Positions 53,201-60,786 of a stretch of DNA of 64,000 nt are shown one piece after another. The position numbers and the translations under genes were made by a program. Every line of letters begins with the position of its first letter. Within the stretch, counting starts at the first letter, position 1. The notes below the pieces were generated by a model. That model worked only from the letters and a program-made list of their open reading frames with translations. It was not told the origin of the DNA and searched no databases. This DNA comes from Plasmodium coatneyi (taxonomy: Eukaryota; Apicomplexa; Aconoidasida; Haemosporida; Plasmodiidae): the NCBI RefSeq assembly GCF_001680005.1, contig NC_033566.1:2046001-2110000 (forward strand), in the 5' to 3' direction.

Positions 53201-54887
53201 AGTTGTACCAGTACCCCTGGCAGTCTAGGCATCGGTTCAGGTAGTGGTTGTTCCTCAGTTTGTCACTCTGTTGCTCGTAGAACTTGTTCTTTCCGTCACG
53301 GGACACATTTGGAGGGGGAAGCACTCCGAGGAAGCCGCTTGCACAGTTCTGCGGCGTCGTTCCTGGTGTGTTGGATAGTGCACTTCCTGCAGTGTTTGCC
53401 CCCTTGGCGCTTTCCTCCTTGCCCTTCTCCTGGCCATTTATTAAAATGCTCGGGACGTTACCCTGTGTAGGGTTTCCCCCACTTAGTGGAATACCGCCAA
53501 AGGGCTTCTGTTCCGCCCCGCTAGGGATGTTTCCCAAAATGGGTCCTGCCCCATTGTTGCTATTGTGAGGAGTGACACCGGTTTGTTGACTACCTAATGG
53601 GATGGCCTCCACTGGACCTATCTGTCCAACCGCCTCCACAGGCATATCCAGCCGGTAGTATTCTTCCATTTGGGAAACGAATTTACTATTACGAACAGTC
53701 CTCAGGTATTTGAAAAATCTTTTCCTCTTCTTCCTCGCGTGGACGAAAAGAGAACTGTCCAACTCCTTCACGTAATGATCTGTGGTTACGAAATCGAAGT
53801 ACTTTGCCGACACCACGTGGTTGATCAGCTTAAATAAAGTAGTGACGTGAGTGGATGTGGCTTGAAATTTAGAAAAATATAAGAAAAGGACATCCACCAG
53901 ATTGAAAAGAACGTTAATCTTATGCGCCTTGTAACTGAATACGTAATCCATTTTCATACAAATGTCATCATACTTTATTAGAAACTTTAGAATTCTTTCC
54001 ACTTCGGAAAGTATATTTTCCACAAAGTCATTTTCCGTCAGTTGGGTTAAAATGTATAGGGAAAATCTGTCTGCGTTAATTCTGTTGCTGGAGTTAAACT
54101 GTCTGGAGATCCTCCTTGGAATGCGTACACTGCTAATGGAGTTGTTCGACGAGGAGGTAACTCCACTGGACGTCTTCAAATCTTCCTCATCAGCGTCCCT
54201 TTCGCTTTCCTCCCCATCGTCTGAATCGTCCTGGTCGGCGTGTCCCTGCCCGCGTTTTCTTCCCTCCATGTCTGTGAAGTTTTCTTCCTTCTCCTCACTG
54301 AAGTATTCATTCTTGGATGACCTGGTGTGCCCATATTTTGTGGTCACCCCGATTTTTTCATTTTTGTTCAGGTAATTTAAAATGGTAAAAAATATCATGA
54401 GGATTAAATTTTCCTTCTCAATGCACGCCTTAAAAACTTCGCAGATAAATTCAGACTTTTTCAGTTCACTTTTTATACACTCGTTTTGAATTTGTTTGTA
54501 CACCTCGTTAAACAAGTTACACACATGCATTGCATTGCGGTTCAGAATCACAGAGCATTTTATTATATCCTCCATGTAGGTTAATAAGTAGGAGCAATTG
54601 TCTGTGATGTAATTCCTTAGGTCATTTTTATTCACGTCTTCCTCTTCGTATTGCAGGAAGTGAAATGGGTTTGCAAACAGGTTGATATTTTCATCGAAGA
54701 AATCGATGAGCTCTTCCTGTACTTGCTTCAATTCATTTATGCTTTTATTTTTCCTCAATATTCTTTTGTTTTTTCTTTCCTCTTCGTTAATTGCACATTC
54801 GTAGTAGATACTTATCTTTTGGTACACTTGGAGGTACACCGTTGTGGGCGGTTCGCCCTTGGGGCTCCTCCCTGCATCTGCCTTCAT
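38253..54887 (-). CDS. NUP637: Giant FG-repeat nucleoporin (NUP637-like)
   Basis: This is a single open exon of 16,635 bp encoding about 5,544 residues, starting at the first in-frame ATG (54887; MKADAGRSPKGEP). It is among the largest single-exon genes one expects in this genus. The N-terminal 2,000 residues and the C-terminal 2,900 are mostly helical, with acidic or Asn-rich low-complexity inserts, suggesting alpha-solenoid scaffold segments. Between about residues 2,060 and 2,630 (47000-48700) lies a Gly/Ser/Thr/Asn-rich region with many FG, GLFG and SLFG motifs (TGLFGPSTTTNSGTFGFNQS, LFGSTNSFGGAF), the hallmark of nucleoporins that line the transport channel. A coiled coil follows (MEQLKSLYESLKVKTNALYA). 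The predicted mass is near 630-640 kDa. Its size, FG content and neighbours (ZIP1, ornithine aminotransferase) fit the Plasmodium nucleoporin named NUP637. The role is nuclear transport and pore structure. Confidence 0.85.
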   Translation of the reverse strand: MKADAGRSPKGEPPTTVYLQVYQKISIYYECAINEEERKNKRILRKNKSINELKQVQEELIDFFDENINLFANPFHFLQYEEEDVNKNDLRNYITDNCSYLLTYMEDIIKCSVILNRNAMHVCNLFNEVYKQIQNECIKSELKKSEFICEVFKACIEKENLILMIFFTILNYLNKNEKIGVTTKYGHTRSSKNEYFSEEKEENFTDMEGRKRGQGHADQDDSDDGEESERDADEEDLKTSSGVTSSSNNSISSVRIPRRISRQFNSSNRINADRFSLYILTQLTENDFVENILSEVERILKFLIKYDDICMKMDYVFSYKAHKINVLFNLVDVLFLYFSKFQATSTHVTTLFKLINHVVSAKYFDFVTTDHYVKELDSSLFVHARKKRKRFFKYLRTVRNSKFVSQMEEYYRLDMPVEAVGQIGPVEAIPLGSQQTGVTPHNSNNGAGPILGNIPSGAEQKPFGGIPLSGGNPTQGNVPSILINGQEKGKEESAKGANTAGSALSNTPGTTPQNCASGFLGVLPPPNVSRDGKNKFYEQQSDKLRNNHYLNRCLDCQGYWYNCNCSLNDFDMSSLTLTTQISLLLILCLHPNVEKYVYEKRKNITVEDTSPSKGDVTYLLERKKEKINFQSFYYPDTWKYNCMSSNKELKHLNSLKNTYSVSSSFIKENVSHYYSFFVKINEEEKRKRKNTKSADRMVGSGQISTEQTPQGDAFWKGGNASNEGEESMEVDPNVIILRFVVSLFTHNKEEIFWAIFEGNFFRVFYDVVLKKISSATLVGTLMFHLFHMLFSYSFIKNSRTTDLWNSFMDFHIKKDFQIRWTKRSGGEASSLERGIPHVGIPDPPVDLLPGEVNHTEEALLLVDASDFYKSRMANSTPSRGTTPQYGSNNIIHIYKRKGEYLIDVLTFLKILCNNYPRLVKKYVCILKSIINRYHSRIMEFSQMDEAVFHHNVDQTNEYATRKGSNDVDILYHGKENNLTSINEERRIIIMRYKNLKIIAEEKMRICLDFYSDVFVNVLDFASVLCNNLYDLKVIEHVVLCFKTPLTANLNIFNLTKKLYSQFVCTLSGKYNEFSKITNQQHMYGRTKNNDRGSNVLHFLDDKNLMVGNKFTEKDSYRSVLNGRIFSTPSGDDPNGGTGGATTFNATRSSYTHGEGNTSLISSNNSCYVTYLHYFKILLIEKLYEQNNALKGILKNHQILDYVQNNNVYLNNLIKENALVEKHLIERGVFKYDRAKYEAFCKKLSLQRDHHAGCVREASRLLQDITLGTEKLRPFAGCKLVQGAATSNMTNTTNAANTVTANVATANAVSANVETPLLAKILEQENCIDYLLEENKLTENLLRENNFLKSEFNRHNVAEALFQNKLDEAQLEGLKTITQNEYDVKQILEYEEKIKSISKNNDGSYNNKEAIKIFFEENKNAIDFFLDSKHKLSLFKDDDITSTNEDLMNRAKVILKNELQSERKGTNIDARYLLANIFEQNVYPYNCLKMLEKCLLFLSSVNNNKLCYYLPINKNLLIDYILLEQYDGGAGSGVASNTLSVENLKAELKKGTQYHLEHENNLFKIKNRKYNNLISLVDTENLINTTNFKNVFIHNLNLQNKVSEAKDKSTKQYRTMHLLDILYEIIKTKYNSQIDVINLKCLCIEILCSSFVKNSSSALSVLCTLTDVFPELLFEATKRYNEQNDRVRKHFEQVDRLVSLGHLKSSTLDALASNFSFPYFNLKIIITFMKCVNFLLYMIGIKRKFNLSLTRVWHFFNNIDKIDEIDRKIRRRQEQQRQGEAAEGGRNVGNDPTKKGYYSDHLEDAYRNGKKPPKGKNYIFFDIFYNFDRFFDELCTEDEQSQGDYSGREDADQYDQESPHGGAGTSKRKKKHSTNVTLNGDHQNGASNNAAGVDGADGAHAGKGGWSMAGRNDNTDPQNDDNDDVYENCLKKKLMIDDCEKNVCKHLILLTNYVVQNIFYNLINNFVLKKIRDKKYENEDQLDENVKLEFFMNRQENSLFRRRYNYYVQKSKNIEAQINKLQNDINVNTTNILQMEQTLKQNGVPYEPYVLAQRMLNKSFAEVGNFGDSLYSPPGVTSSNLFTTSLFNQQSGTPGGSSTTLFNERNYQGMNSSPLSTGFGNAGTMGTATAASPFSFARSDNQTGVTSNLGISTTGQTTQQSGLLTTTGGTGGLFGSASNSLLNSSTGGGLFGTQRAGSLSASPSMGASSLENAKTTYESSTRWASPSVGGITTLGAATPAASFSSFMTGGTLNKGTTVGNTVGTTGGLFNTPTSALVTNSNANKPAGGSSLFGSNMTSSTGLFGPSTTTNSGTFGFNQSGAASNSGLLSNTNKLFSNQTGGTSNQMLPQGGASSGGNLFGNTQQSGGSLFGGSTSSNQNQQFMQNNVGSQFGSATSSGVNKPSLFTPVNHNSVFTNTSLVSGSNTSNSLFSTNRIGTNASTSSLLSGSANASSLSNPLVQNSGMGNFGNVAASGGGQNQNSNFASSQSTGLFSQGAGTSFSSNNPMQNQMTNQTMQSNSPFSLTNKSTAFGSGVTGTTTPSFTSTLGGTTTLSSLGGGNNLTGGGSLFGTNNALGQSNAGNFATTSGTNNSLNLFSGQTNSSLLSGQGATQRTGLFGSTNSFGGAFQPSGLGGSVQNMEQLKSLYESLKVKTNALYAEVYKHRFELKKNEYNLLKEKKIQVIKENKMRETKSKADINFKDREMYVLIVLVFMYFKLILKGPLPLNDNNRSMNRVMNERFDFSCDFRPTMYLFDQILGESNKFMSIFLNVIFLDNIMHEENRALQEMILRCKNYVDYISVCNQRKSLFLRKTGGNNLNPTSSTKSDVFSSATCQVYYDKKMQYMTCSYSKGYYTSLFLCRMKTLGLDLLKILFERDVLFIHMYTLWKNEKMLHRKIDKFHFDLNLVDATTTKSETATSASTGGKAANRTVVGSLIGGTSGTVANDAEEDGGENLTGKDISVTESLCTPMCVHNFLFKNINVNSRTTYLVLLLKNFLRTKEMDKIIIYLILQIFVRDCRTTINILKRDKESFNFLKYALRTIFIFHLNRQKFNNCYVISNRTIQMERIVNNFVDLPLLYFLRRSSNRGGSNTLVNAKRKGRLITQGGGPRSKEVLNTTNWLTYLKNQKQRNGYPVEEDQINDDDYDDDDCDDYVEGRLPGGGAPRRGKFHPGRKRRMAMNMATEQATNKGGDAYINEEEESDVEEGDYDEESISYGDTDQYEDTEDEYDRGNYSPYGGRHSQDDDSEDDADGDDLMKEDLLYMSDTMCGGGKSRGRELKRSYRTERRRLLSRRKEKEPQMDDELLTTYRRLKLKKKKQMKYMYDYLSDNDIIDTIKSKKICVFYDNKEKEEDKDNLSLYNINGEDSNENYCREDYYREIKSIDPKMVGYCSSYNFLPINNFYTEKYDFLETELVHVSDLRLYFYVKSFKRHAYFKRMLRIENAVGGVSGGASHGGGMHDAPISTPISSPHAESKANPNVQEQKGGKSPVAVGSNAAPHNTQEEAQAAANRHNSYDKTEEAKDIEKTIERELKFYDFFNRLNKLNENMLFPSNFHDSRDEQMKYFDQIKKVISGEKEIYGKTYQEENLLIPIKELLKEKKEEAAKTLSTEMKRKQILLNNELCEWIELSHLVHVDIDYNDIRGLNKNRVLNNYSKISVTKLILYFYEVLTRKFLFLNNSDSLIENCVLSLLGLSFIPAKHSEKKNVLTTVEEGMELEQQCFLSTMIDSVIVDFSSFDNVRELIHVDYRPRGEEKEEEESEVDVEEEEDGVRSYADPRCNDVNGMDSSKKRTKPTSNNERRSDYYRSNIHLSNLNNWRQYNIFEKNSYLTKSLNILYMIVKNKKIKDYVISLITNMWVNKFSVFYYLTQNVDIQKLKDTEKIIFFRISFHILNVFVPIIDHILNNIDKHVEQFMDMNFSLGGEEETPQMSNDNAATVTIEEQFKKNQHKKGRQNVNPFDSIVNENNFNEKKTLFEFLNPIFNYENANNFVTHFLHMIKCYNDSYLKHYVYHYYLFNYDFRFQSLFNFSNVEFLHYVKNDTGVQSEGGMHLSVERNVHVLYTSIINTYVNFWGVRTGGVTSTLMRRYDDPLSQADVSMEIGPEGVPSPNEENVEDVQRNNCLNGSGKNFNFEHLNEIIGNKTYLRRFLNRYYLNRSCLERGGEQVTTRSRSSKGSAARTEKRIRRRMGSRYGNRTGSLVVEAPSKQRYLEKSVYIFNSLNYLNINYKNWLVVYRTYIEKVTYLVDLILKIKNNRVNKKIYYLKNYLYIINNIQKHLRGITTIIKSSHYINFNIQITPIMFIVYLFITIFFFSHNNCFAFSYLARTNRGLKNLLKGKKESFSLCGGEDESDDDEAGNQADRNNQTDGKTNGSRAPSRNETTTTTKDQTDEAYKIEHLKYHKKLKMSNFFSKKILNREFEDNVLRLPKSGGDVDYDGGTASSSYSNTRNSLLRVRNNNVEAYMPAARGKYNGEATLPGEDQVELLQSSGMKKKIHYDVHSEYAKLILKSNEFFDDLLELFILLITKKHPILNKYTIIYIYECLYTLLNIYHYNYMHSGEENNIGQTKNMFLSLMKRIDQDVLNDFICNLFMDSYKSFITNRNFIIPVYFYSNVYKFIDYNTEVFLYTNGEASSGERMFANSGVTALMNDDPFGEDTDWEEYGGRGKNLVSFHFKDHLKNKVHLNNRSLNIYEESFCCNFFYNRNDLNVLSINLLIFLLNKIGIHEIDIKIDEENIKKLIKGNLFLIPNGREQNHNDEKILHTCFLLSSLCDTTYVNEFVQKADLFNLFLSSNIFDHLYEYKFNYLCSSIPFLTFPTNFLDNKNIYLPRPSLIISYVTVILKIVDKKGLHLFRWIGSWIIKNIHIFVNHLIVNNYLMKSKEITHEVNNFTTYNHELVYKCLCYASTCNFAKQKGGSSGGATKRSDRRDSGEEAADAWTHPGQRHAQRDWLGDQQKDKAHSEEFINHANMGVVNLDIIYASTYYLLRLYKNYLLYIHQNYLTLKKLKIMRTKRGGKGLGCRTASAKKKRSGNEVTMMMGQGLIESDDEEGGTHESDIVEDGSGESSEDGASENDSTGEEGNHHPFGRINRRSRKHPTNAPQGEDYHNRDYDYYHEREHHTVQYGSTHQRDEHMTSRTSGGRMRMDSPPSGNYTSSVDYLFSEKNAHNQPIPYPSHVDQYTHHASNEEGEGNLQFGTSIDTLDASLDTSLKFEYNEISLNICNLIKEHNYILNYIKDLLSILSIFVVYDISLNDENELLSKNLNKSMLEKRRKNIRTHRILQNIIPKYSIKFHCINLCLDIIEYDIGLYDEYVQESKTKYCEYIKMVLKVFMNTCFYFINIIKFENFCMLKSVSLAMKKLTNIIYFLLNNLTSKEKSPEQNFMLNWLIYDRAGGAAQDQLNGPKSQSHQPYQPTNQPNEHEINTELFNADYNLFGEKKTGAATSAATAAMTGGAPSPTAENVKKFFENIEIDIHVMKKILTCVIYFTYAMLNNQKVNQINIESINLKHINRIDLKKLANSYLEKNNILNVFTFILQRSTQIYYLIYNYATAASKR
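47000..48700 (-). repeat. FG-repeat coding region
   Basis: The encoded segment is poor in charged residues and rich in Gly, Ser, Thr, Asn and Gln, with FG dipeptides spaced about 10-30 residues apart in GLFG and SLFG contexts. The limits are approximate. Confidence 0.85.
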
Positions 54888-56375
54888 CCTCAGCGGGGCG
54901 TTAATGGTTTGCTTCGTGGGGTCAAAAAACCCGTCGAACCCTCCCACAGAGACTACCCCAACAGAGATGCGCTACCGTCGGGTAGGCGTGATGAAGTGCC
55001 TTTTTTCCCCTATTCCCTTAGCCTGTCCCACGCATTATCCCTATGTATAAGCGGGGCACCCTGTTGGTTACTCGCAGGGAAGAATAAACGTGCAATTGTA
55101 CATGTATAAACACGCTCAGCATGTAAGTTCTTTTTTTTTTACGAAGGGGGTTATCCCTTGGGGTTCATCGAGGGAAGGAAAACTCCCCCGGCGTGCAGGC
55201 GCGTACGAACGTCGAAAATGCGCGACCAGAAAGGGCAACACAATAATGAACAGATGAACGAACAGATGAATGAACAGGTGGTTGAACCAACGTGGGAACA
55301 ACGAAAAGAACGCAAGAGAGAAGAAAAAAATGCAGGACGAATGCAAGCAAAATTTCACATGTGGAAAAAAAAGTAAACCATATGTATGTGAAAAGTGCTT
55401 AAATTTTGCTCGTTCATTCGTTTTTTTGTTCGTTTGTTTGCTCGTTTGTTTATATTTTTGTTCTTTTTTTTTTTTTCCCTGTTCTTGTGTTCGTTTCGTT
55501 TTGTTCAACACCCGTTTGGCGCCCTTTGCACGATTGTTCCGCTTCACTTTTTTTTTCCCAAAGTGCATAACGAAAGGGGGCTGGTTAACTGGCGCAACCT
55601 GGGGATCCCGTTGGTATTCTCCCCCCCGCCGGAAACTTATCCATTCGCTTTTTCCCTTTTGACATAAACATCCTACGCATTCATCACCCCTCCCAATGAT
55701 AGGAAAAGAAAAATAAAATAAATCACAACCACCCTTGTCACCTTAGTAGCGACGAACTGGTGTGTTCTGCATGGCTAGGTCAGAACACAGTGTAACCCCC
55801 GCGAGAAACTGAATTTTTTTTTTTTTTTTTTTTTTTTGTGCATCGCGTGGAGTTTATTTTTGTATGCCCGATTGGGCAAAGCGGAACGATGTTGCCATGT
55901 TGGCTAGCTGCATACGCTACGTCTCCGTATGGGGATATAGGAACACAATAACACATCCATGCGCCGCCCCTTTAACGCACGAGCAGTTCGAAACACCCCA
56001 CAAATGGCAAAATTGGGGAATTCACCCCTAATGCGTTCACACCCCTCGGAGTTCCATTTTCCCATTGGCGCGGTTTTTCCAACGGCCTTGTTGTGCAAAA
56101 AAGTTGCTCCTGGTTTATGCTTCCATTTGGGAGCATGTAAAGTTGTGTTTTTTTTGCACTTCCGAATTCCTTGCATTATGTGCATCCCTTTTAACAACGT
56201 TGATGATCATGGAGAGGGAAAAAACAACTTACCCCAAGTGGAGCCAAACGAAAAAAAGAAAAAAATCACCTCCCGTTTGTCACTTGTTAAGCAAGCTTAA
56301 CCAGCTTGGAAGGAGCCGGCTGGGCGCATCTTCCCCAGGGAAATGACAAATCCTCGCCCACTGGAATTGTTTTCC
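54888..56375. promoter_or_regulatory. Upstream region of the nucleoporin gene and 3' flank of the neighbour
   Basis: It holds simple repeats (GAACAGATGAAC-type units at 55248-55276; GTTCGTTTGTTT-type units 55412-55460), T runs near 55465 and 55812-55837 and no supported gene. The nucleoporin promoter is expected here. The open frames here come from the simple repeats. Confidence 0.45.
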
Positions 56376-59126
56376 TCATGGAAAGTATAAATCAGAAAGC
56401 GGAGGGTTGCTTAGTACGCACATGTGTGCACAAGTGAAGGTTCGGACACGGCGGTCAGTTGGACGCGTCGTTTGGATGAAACCTTGGGGAGGCCTTCTTG
56501 CCCCCTCACGCTCCAACTCCGTAGCTGTCCAGAACATTAAAGATGCTCTCCTGAAAGGGGGAAAAAAAAATAAAAATAATATAGTTAATAAGACAGTAAT
56601 GAGTAAGTGGGCCACATATGTACCCCACGGATAACCCCCCCAATGAGATAACTTCTCGGTATGCATAAATGGGTAAGGCCCATCTGGATTGATCATCCCC
56701 ACCGTCGAACTGGAGGTGTCCACTTGGAAAACATGCGAGAGGAACAAAAAGGTGAAGGGGAAAATGGTCTTAAAAAGTGACTCCATGATTAAGTGAAAAG
56801 TAGAATACTTAAGGTACATATTTTGGTTCCCCAAATAAATCATCACCAATTTTTTTATGACCCTCTTGAATGAGTCCTCGAACAGGAATATGATCGTGTA
56901 GGTTATCGACTTGTCTACGTAGTGCTTTATGCTTTTTAGGATGAACAGGAGGTTGAGGAAGTAGGAGTTTAGGAAGGCGTGCTTCAGCGTGTGTTGCGCG
57001 AACTGCAGGGAGGGTTCCCGGGTTTCACCCAGGCGGTCCTTCAGCGTGTTATTCCCTTCAGGGTCCTGCTGCAGCTGAACAGGACCCCCCCTTCGACTGT
57101 GCAGGTGCTCGCGCAAGACCCATAGGATGTTCTTCCCCGGCTGAGCAAACTCCTCCTGCTCACTTTCATCAAAAAATAAAACGCTTTCATAAAAATGAAA
57201 ATTGGTTTTCTCCAAAAAATGGTAAACGTACAGCATAAAAATTTTATTTAAAATGCTATCAAGAAGGACAGGCGCGTTTAACCCCGTTATGAAAATGGAC
57301 TTTTTATTCTCCTCCGAGAAGGCAGTTTGTTCACCACTCTTTCGACACTGGAACAAATCTTGCACTGAGTCTTTTATCCTTCCCTTCTGAACCAACGCCT
57401 GTATTGATATGTAGTGGGTAAACATGTTGTGCTTCATTTTTGTTGTCTTTTCATTTTTTTTTTTTCGTTTCCATTTTGTGTTTCCCTCCTCGTATAAGGA
57501 ATTCACCCAAGAGCAGTGATTTTTATGTGACGTATTTGCACACTCGTGTGGCTTTTCTTTCGCATTGATTTTTTTTTTCGTATGGGGAGGTGCCGTCTGA
57601 TTTTTCCCACAATGGGGCATTTTTTCCTCCTCATGTTCGCTCCCTCCTGGATTGAAACAAACTTCCTTTTCACATTTGAAGAAAACGCAGTAATACATGT
57701 AGTTGAAAAGGGCGCTATTTACATTTACAAAGGGGTACCTTTCGTTGGAAAAAAGGTGCAGGGGGGATTGCTCCCCTTCTTCGATGTTGGTCTGTCTGGA
57801 AGACACGTTCGCCTCATTCGTACAGTTTGCCAATTCACCTGCGATGTACTCTCTGTTGAGTTTGTTCAGCAAATTCTGGCTGTATGTATTCGTGTGGTGT
57901 GTACTGCCCTCACGAGTCTTTGCGTCGTGCTTCACTACATCCAGATTCTCTGCAACGAGCTTGTTCGCGCCTCCCCCTAGTGGGGCACTACTCCCCTGCT
58001 TAATCTTTATATGCACGAGGGAAAGCGCGAAATAGTAAAGAAACACCACGTGCCTAAAGAGATTGGCGTCCACAGAATGAAACAGCCTCTCGTAGCTGTT
58101 TTTCAAGTTTGCAATTTCATGCAAAAATATTTGGACAATTTCATGTGCACTGAACGAGTTGTTCGTTCTTCGCTTGCTTATTTTTTTCTCCAGTTGTTCC
58201 CTCACCGACTGAAGTATGCGAAAGTGCTTGAGCGTTAAGAATGTGTGCCGCGTGTACTCTTCGTTCGTCATTCTCCCGTCTTTGCAATTAGAGAAACTGC
58301 CTGAACGGGTCATGTTGTTTTCCCATTTTTCACCTGACCCGTTCAGGCAATTTTCACCATTTTTCATTTCGCTAGAAAACTTTTCATTCGTTGTTACTCC
58401 TCCTGGAGGTAACAAAAAATAATCTCGTATGTTTGCCAGATATTGAAGGTATACTTTCAAGGTGTCCACATCTTCACATTTCATGACCAAGTGGGAGATA
58501 AGTTCCCTCGTTTTCCTTATTTCCTTGTTGAGTTTTTTTTTATAACTCCGTAGGTAGTTCCCCAAATTGCGCTCATTCGTTTCGCAGTTGCACAATGCAC
58601 ACAGGTATGATTTAACTCTTCCACACAGGGGTAAATACTTCATGCTTTCGTGCACGTCCCCCTTCTCATTACTCCGGTGAATTATTAAAGGAATTTTTAG
58701 CATGTCTGCAGGGAGGCCACTCCTTGTGCTGTCATGTAGACTACTGGCAAGGTTAATGCCCTCCAAGCTGCTCTTATGATGACCCTCCTCGAACAAGGCC
58801 ACTATTTTTTCGCAATTACTCCTCAATTCATCGACAACAATTTGGATGTCCTGGACATTTTGTTGGAACTCCCTCGACAGGATGGAGGACTTGATAAAAA
58901 TGTCTGGATGTTTTGAAATTAATTTTTTCATATTTTTTACGTTTTCATTTTTCTCTTTTGTCAAGTTCATTTTTTTGCTAACTATAAAGTTGGTTATGTC
59001 TTCCTCATCATTTTGCACTACATTTTTGATATCCCTTTTGAGCTCGTTTTCGACTTCGTTTTTGTGCATTGCGTACTGCCCTGTGTACTGCAGTGTGACC
59101 GCGTCTTCCGTAGGGGGGTTCTCCAT
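56376..59126 (-). CDS. Unrecognised conserved-looking protein, possible tether subunit
   Basis: The open frame runs from the ATG at 59126 (MENPPTEDAVTLQY) and gives about 916 residues if read to 56376. The N-terminal 180 residues are helical with a coiled-coil-like pattern (LTKEKNENVKNMKKLISKHP; SREFQQNVQDIQIVVDELRS), which resembles the N-terminal arm of multisubunit vesicle tethers (COG/exocyst type). That assignment is inference only. A Lys-rich insert (KWKRKKKNEKTTKMKH) interrupts the helical C-terminal half. The last approximately 75 residues look like translated intron, because a polypyrimidine tract with CTTTCAG at 56557-56551 is followed by ESIFNVLDSYGVGA and a stop at 56506. The true end may therefore be at 56506, with an intron whose donor I could not settle. 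The gene lies between the nucleoporin and ornithine aminotransferase genes. Confidence 0.6.
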   Translation of the reverse strand: MENPPTEDAVTLQYTGQYAMHKNEVENELKRDIKNVVQNDEEDITNFIVSKKMNLTKEKNENVKNMKKLISKHPDIFIKSSILSREFQQNVQDIQIVVDELRSNCEKIVALFEEGHHKSSLEGINLASSLHDSTRSGLPADMLKIPLIIHRSNEKGDVHESMKYLPLCGRVKSYLCALCNCETNERNLGNYLRSYKKKLNKEIRKTRELISHLVMKCEDVDTLKVYLQYLANIRDYFLLPPGGVTTNEKFSSEMKNGENCLNGSGEKWENNMTRSGSFSNCKDGRMTNEEYTRHTFLTLKHFRILQSVREQLEKKISKRRTNNSFSAHEIVQIFLHEIANLKNSYERLFHSVDANLFRHVVFLYYFALSLVHIKIKQGSSAPLGGGANKLVAENLDVVKHDAKTREGSTHHTNTYSQNLLNKLNREYIAGELANCTNEANVSSRQTNIEEGEQSPLHLFSNERYPFVNVNSALFNYMYYCVFFKCEKEVCFNPGGSEHEEEKMPHCGKNQTAPPHTKKKINAKEKPHECANTSHKNHCSWVNSLYEEGNTKWKRKKKNEKTTKMKHNMFTHYISIQALVQKGRIKDSVQDLFQCRKSGEQTAFSEENKKSIFITGLNAPVLLDSILNKIFMLYVYHFLEKTNFHFYESVLFFDESEQEEFAQPGKNILWVLREHLHSRRGGPVQLQQDPEGNNTLKDRLGETREPSLQFAQHTLKHAFLNSYFLNLLFILKSIKHYVDKSITYTIIFLFEDSFKRVIKKLVMIYLGNQNMYLKYSTFHLIMESLFKTIFPFTFLFLSHVFQVDTSSSTVGMINPDGPYPFMHTEKLSHWGGYPWGTYVAHLLITVLLTILFLFFFPPFRRASLMFWTATELEREGARRPPQGFIQTTRPTDRRVRTFTCAHMCVLSNPPLSDLYFP

Positions 59127-60786
59127 GTTGGCCGCACAGCATTGATGCAAGATTGAATGGGGGGAACCTAACTAATGCTCATACACAACATAAATAGAGC
59201 TGTTTATTTGCTTATCTAAACGTACGTTAACGGAGGAGCGTCAAACCATGGAGAACTCCCTTTTGCATGTGCCACCGCAGGGGAAGATGCTCCAGCCAAC
59301 TTAGGAAGTACATCTCAGGCGCGGAGGCCTGCACTATTGGTTAAAAAAATAGCGTTGGGGAGAAGAAAAAAAAAAAAAAAAAAAAAAATCGCGATGCAGT
59401 GCATATTATCGATTTAAAGCGGGTCGACTAGTTCGTTGGTCAATCATCCTACACGGCTACCGTTCGGTCACTTGTTAGGCAACTCAGTCGGAAAATCGCT
59501 CACCCAACAGTTCTGACCATGCCATGCTTTTCATCGCATGGTCCAACTTAAAAACCAAAGTTCGTGGCACGGGGGCAGGACCTTATAAAACAACTCTTTC
59601 TTGCGTGCTGCCACGTGAAGAAGAAAAAAAAAAAAAAAAAAAATATGTACACACGTGCATGCACATGTGCATATATTCCTGTATGCACGCGGTGTGCCCC
59701 TCAATGGTTGTAAGTGCAAGTGGTACAAATGGCCTATTCGTTTAGGGGAATCATCCCGACGTTGTAAGTTTAGCCTTATCGCCCAAGCGAATGGCCGTGC
59801 GGAAGTGTTCATGCGCATGAAAGAAATGGACAAAACGGACTCACACAAAGAAAAACGTGTGGCCCTCATGCAAATAAAAGGCAGCTAGAATGGGTGGCAC
59901 AACGGGCATGGGGCGAGGACAGAGAAAGAAGGAAGCTTCGAGAGATCGAAGAACAGTGGAAAAAAGAAACCCTCCGCTATCAGACAAGTGCCCTAGATCT
60001 CTAACGAAATGGCAAGTATAGTCAGCGAGGTGGGAAAGAAAAAAAGGGGGGGAAGAAAATAAACGGACGTCCTGGGGACGAAGGTCCGAAACCTCGAACG
60101 TAGGAAAATTGTTAGAAATTAAGAAAAGCATAAAAGTATCGTAGTTTCAGTTGTGGAGTTTCACTTCTGGAAAACTGGAGGAGGGACGGCAGATGATGGG
60201 GTTCCGCTGGGTGAAGGAAGCGCATGGGATGAAAGAGATCGGCAAGGCAGGGCAGAAGGGCATTTTTCACCCGACGGACGAAAGAACAATAGGGAGGTCA
60301 GAACGCATACAAAGAAATTTGAAGAGCAGACGGGGATGAAGTAGGCATAAAAGTTCATCAAGGGGGTGCGGAAATTAGGGAAAAAAAAAAAAAAAAAAAA
60401 GGAAAAAGAAAGAAAAGTTAAAAACGGAAAACGTCGTGCGGCAAAACTTATGTCAAAAGCTACACGCTACGGAAAAAGCAAAGAAAGGGATAGGCGCGGA
60501 AAAAACTACATAGGAAATCACTTCACTATAATGTAGCAGCAAAACACATACTGAGGGGAAGGCGCTTACGAATGTGTGCATGTGCACTAATACAGCTGAC
60601 ACATTGAGCCGAAAAAACCCTTTTCGTGCTTTCGGAGAGATAAAGAAAGAGAGGTAAATAAGACGTATGCGGGATTGCAGAATGAGGAAAAAAAAGAAGA
60701 AAAAAAAAAACTCTCATCTGCAGTACAACAGGTAACGGTTCATTTCTCCTACAGGGGCAGAAAAAATGTTACACGATGGAACAGCT
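59127..60786. other. Intergenic 1.66 kb
   Basis: This lies 5' of the minus-strand gene ending at 56376 and 3' of ornithine aminotransferase. It contains A runs (59367-59388, 59622-59643, 60380-60400 and 60690-60709) and purine-rich DNA from about 59900 to 60480. Short open frames are not supported by splice signals or composition. Confidence 0.5.

Noticed and set aside
38313..54375. Many plus-strand open frames of 60-208 codons across the nucleoporin gene
   Set aside because: They are antisense shadows of a continuous 16.6-kb coding frame and show no consistent protein features.
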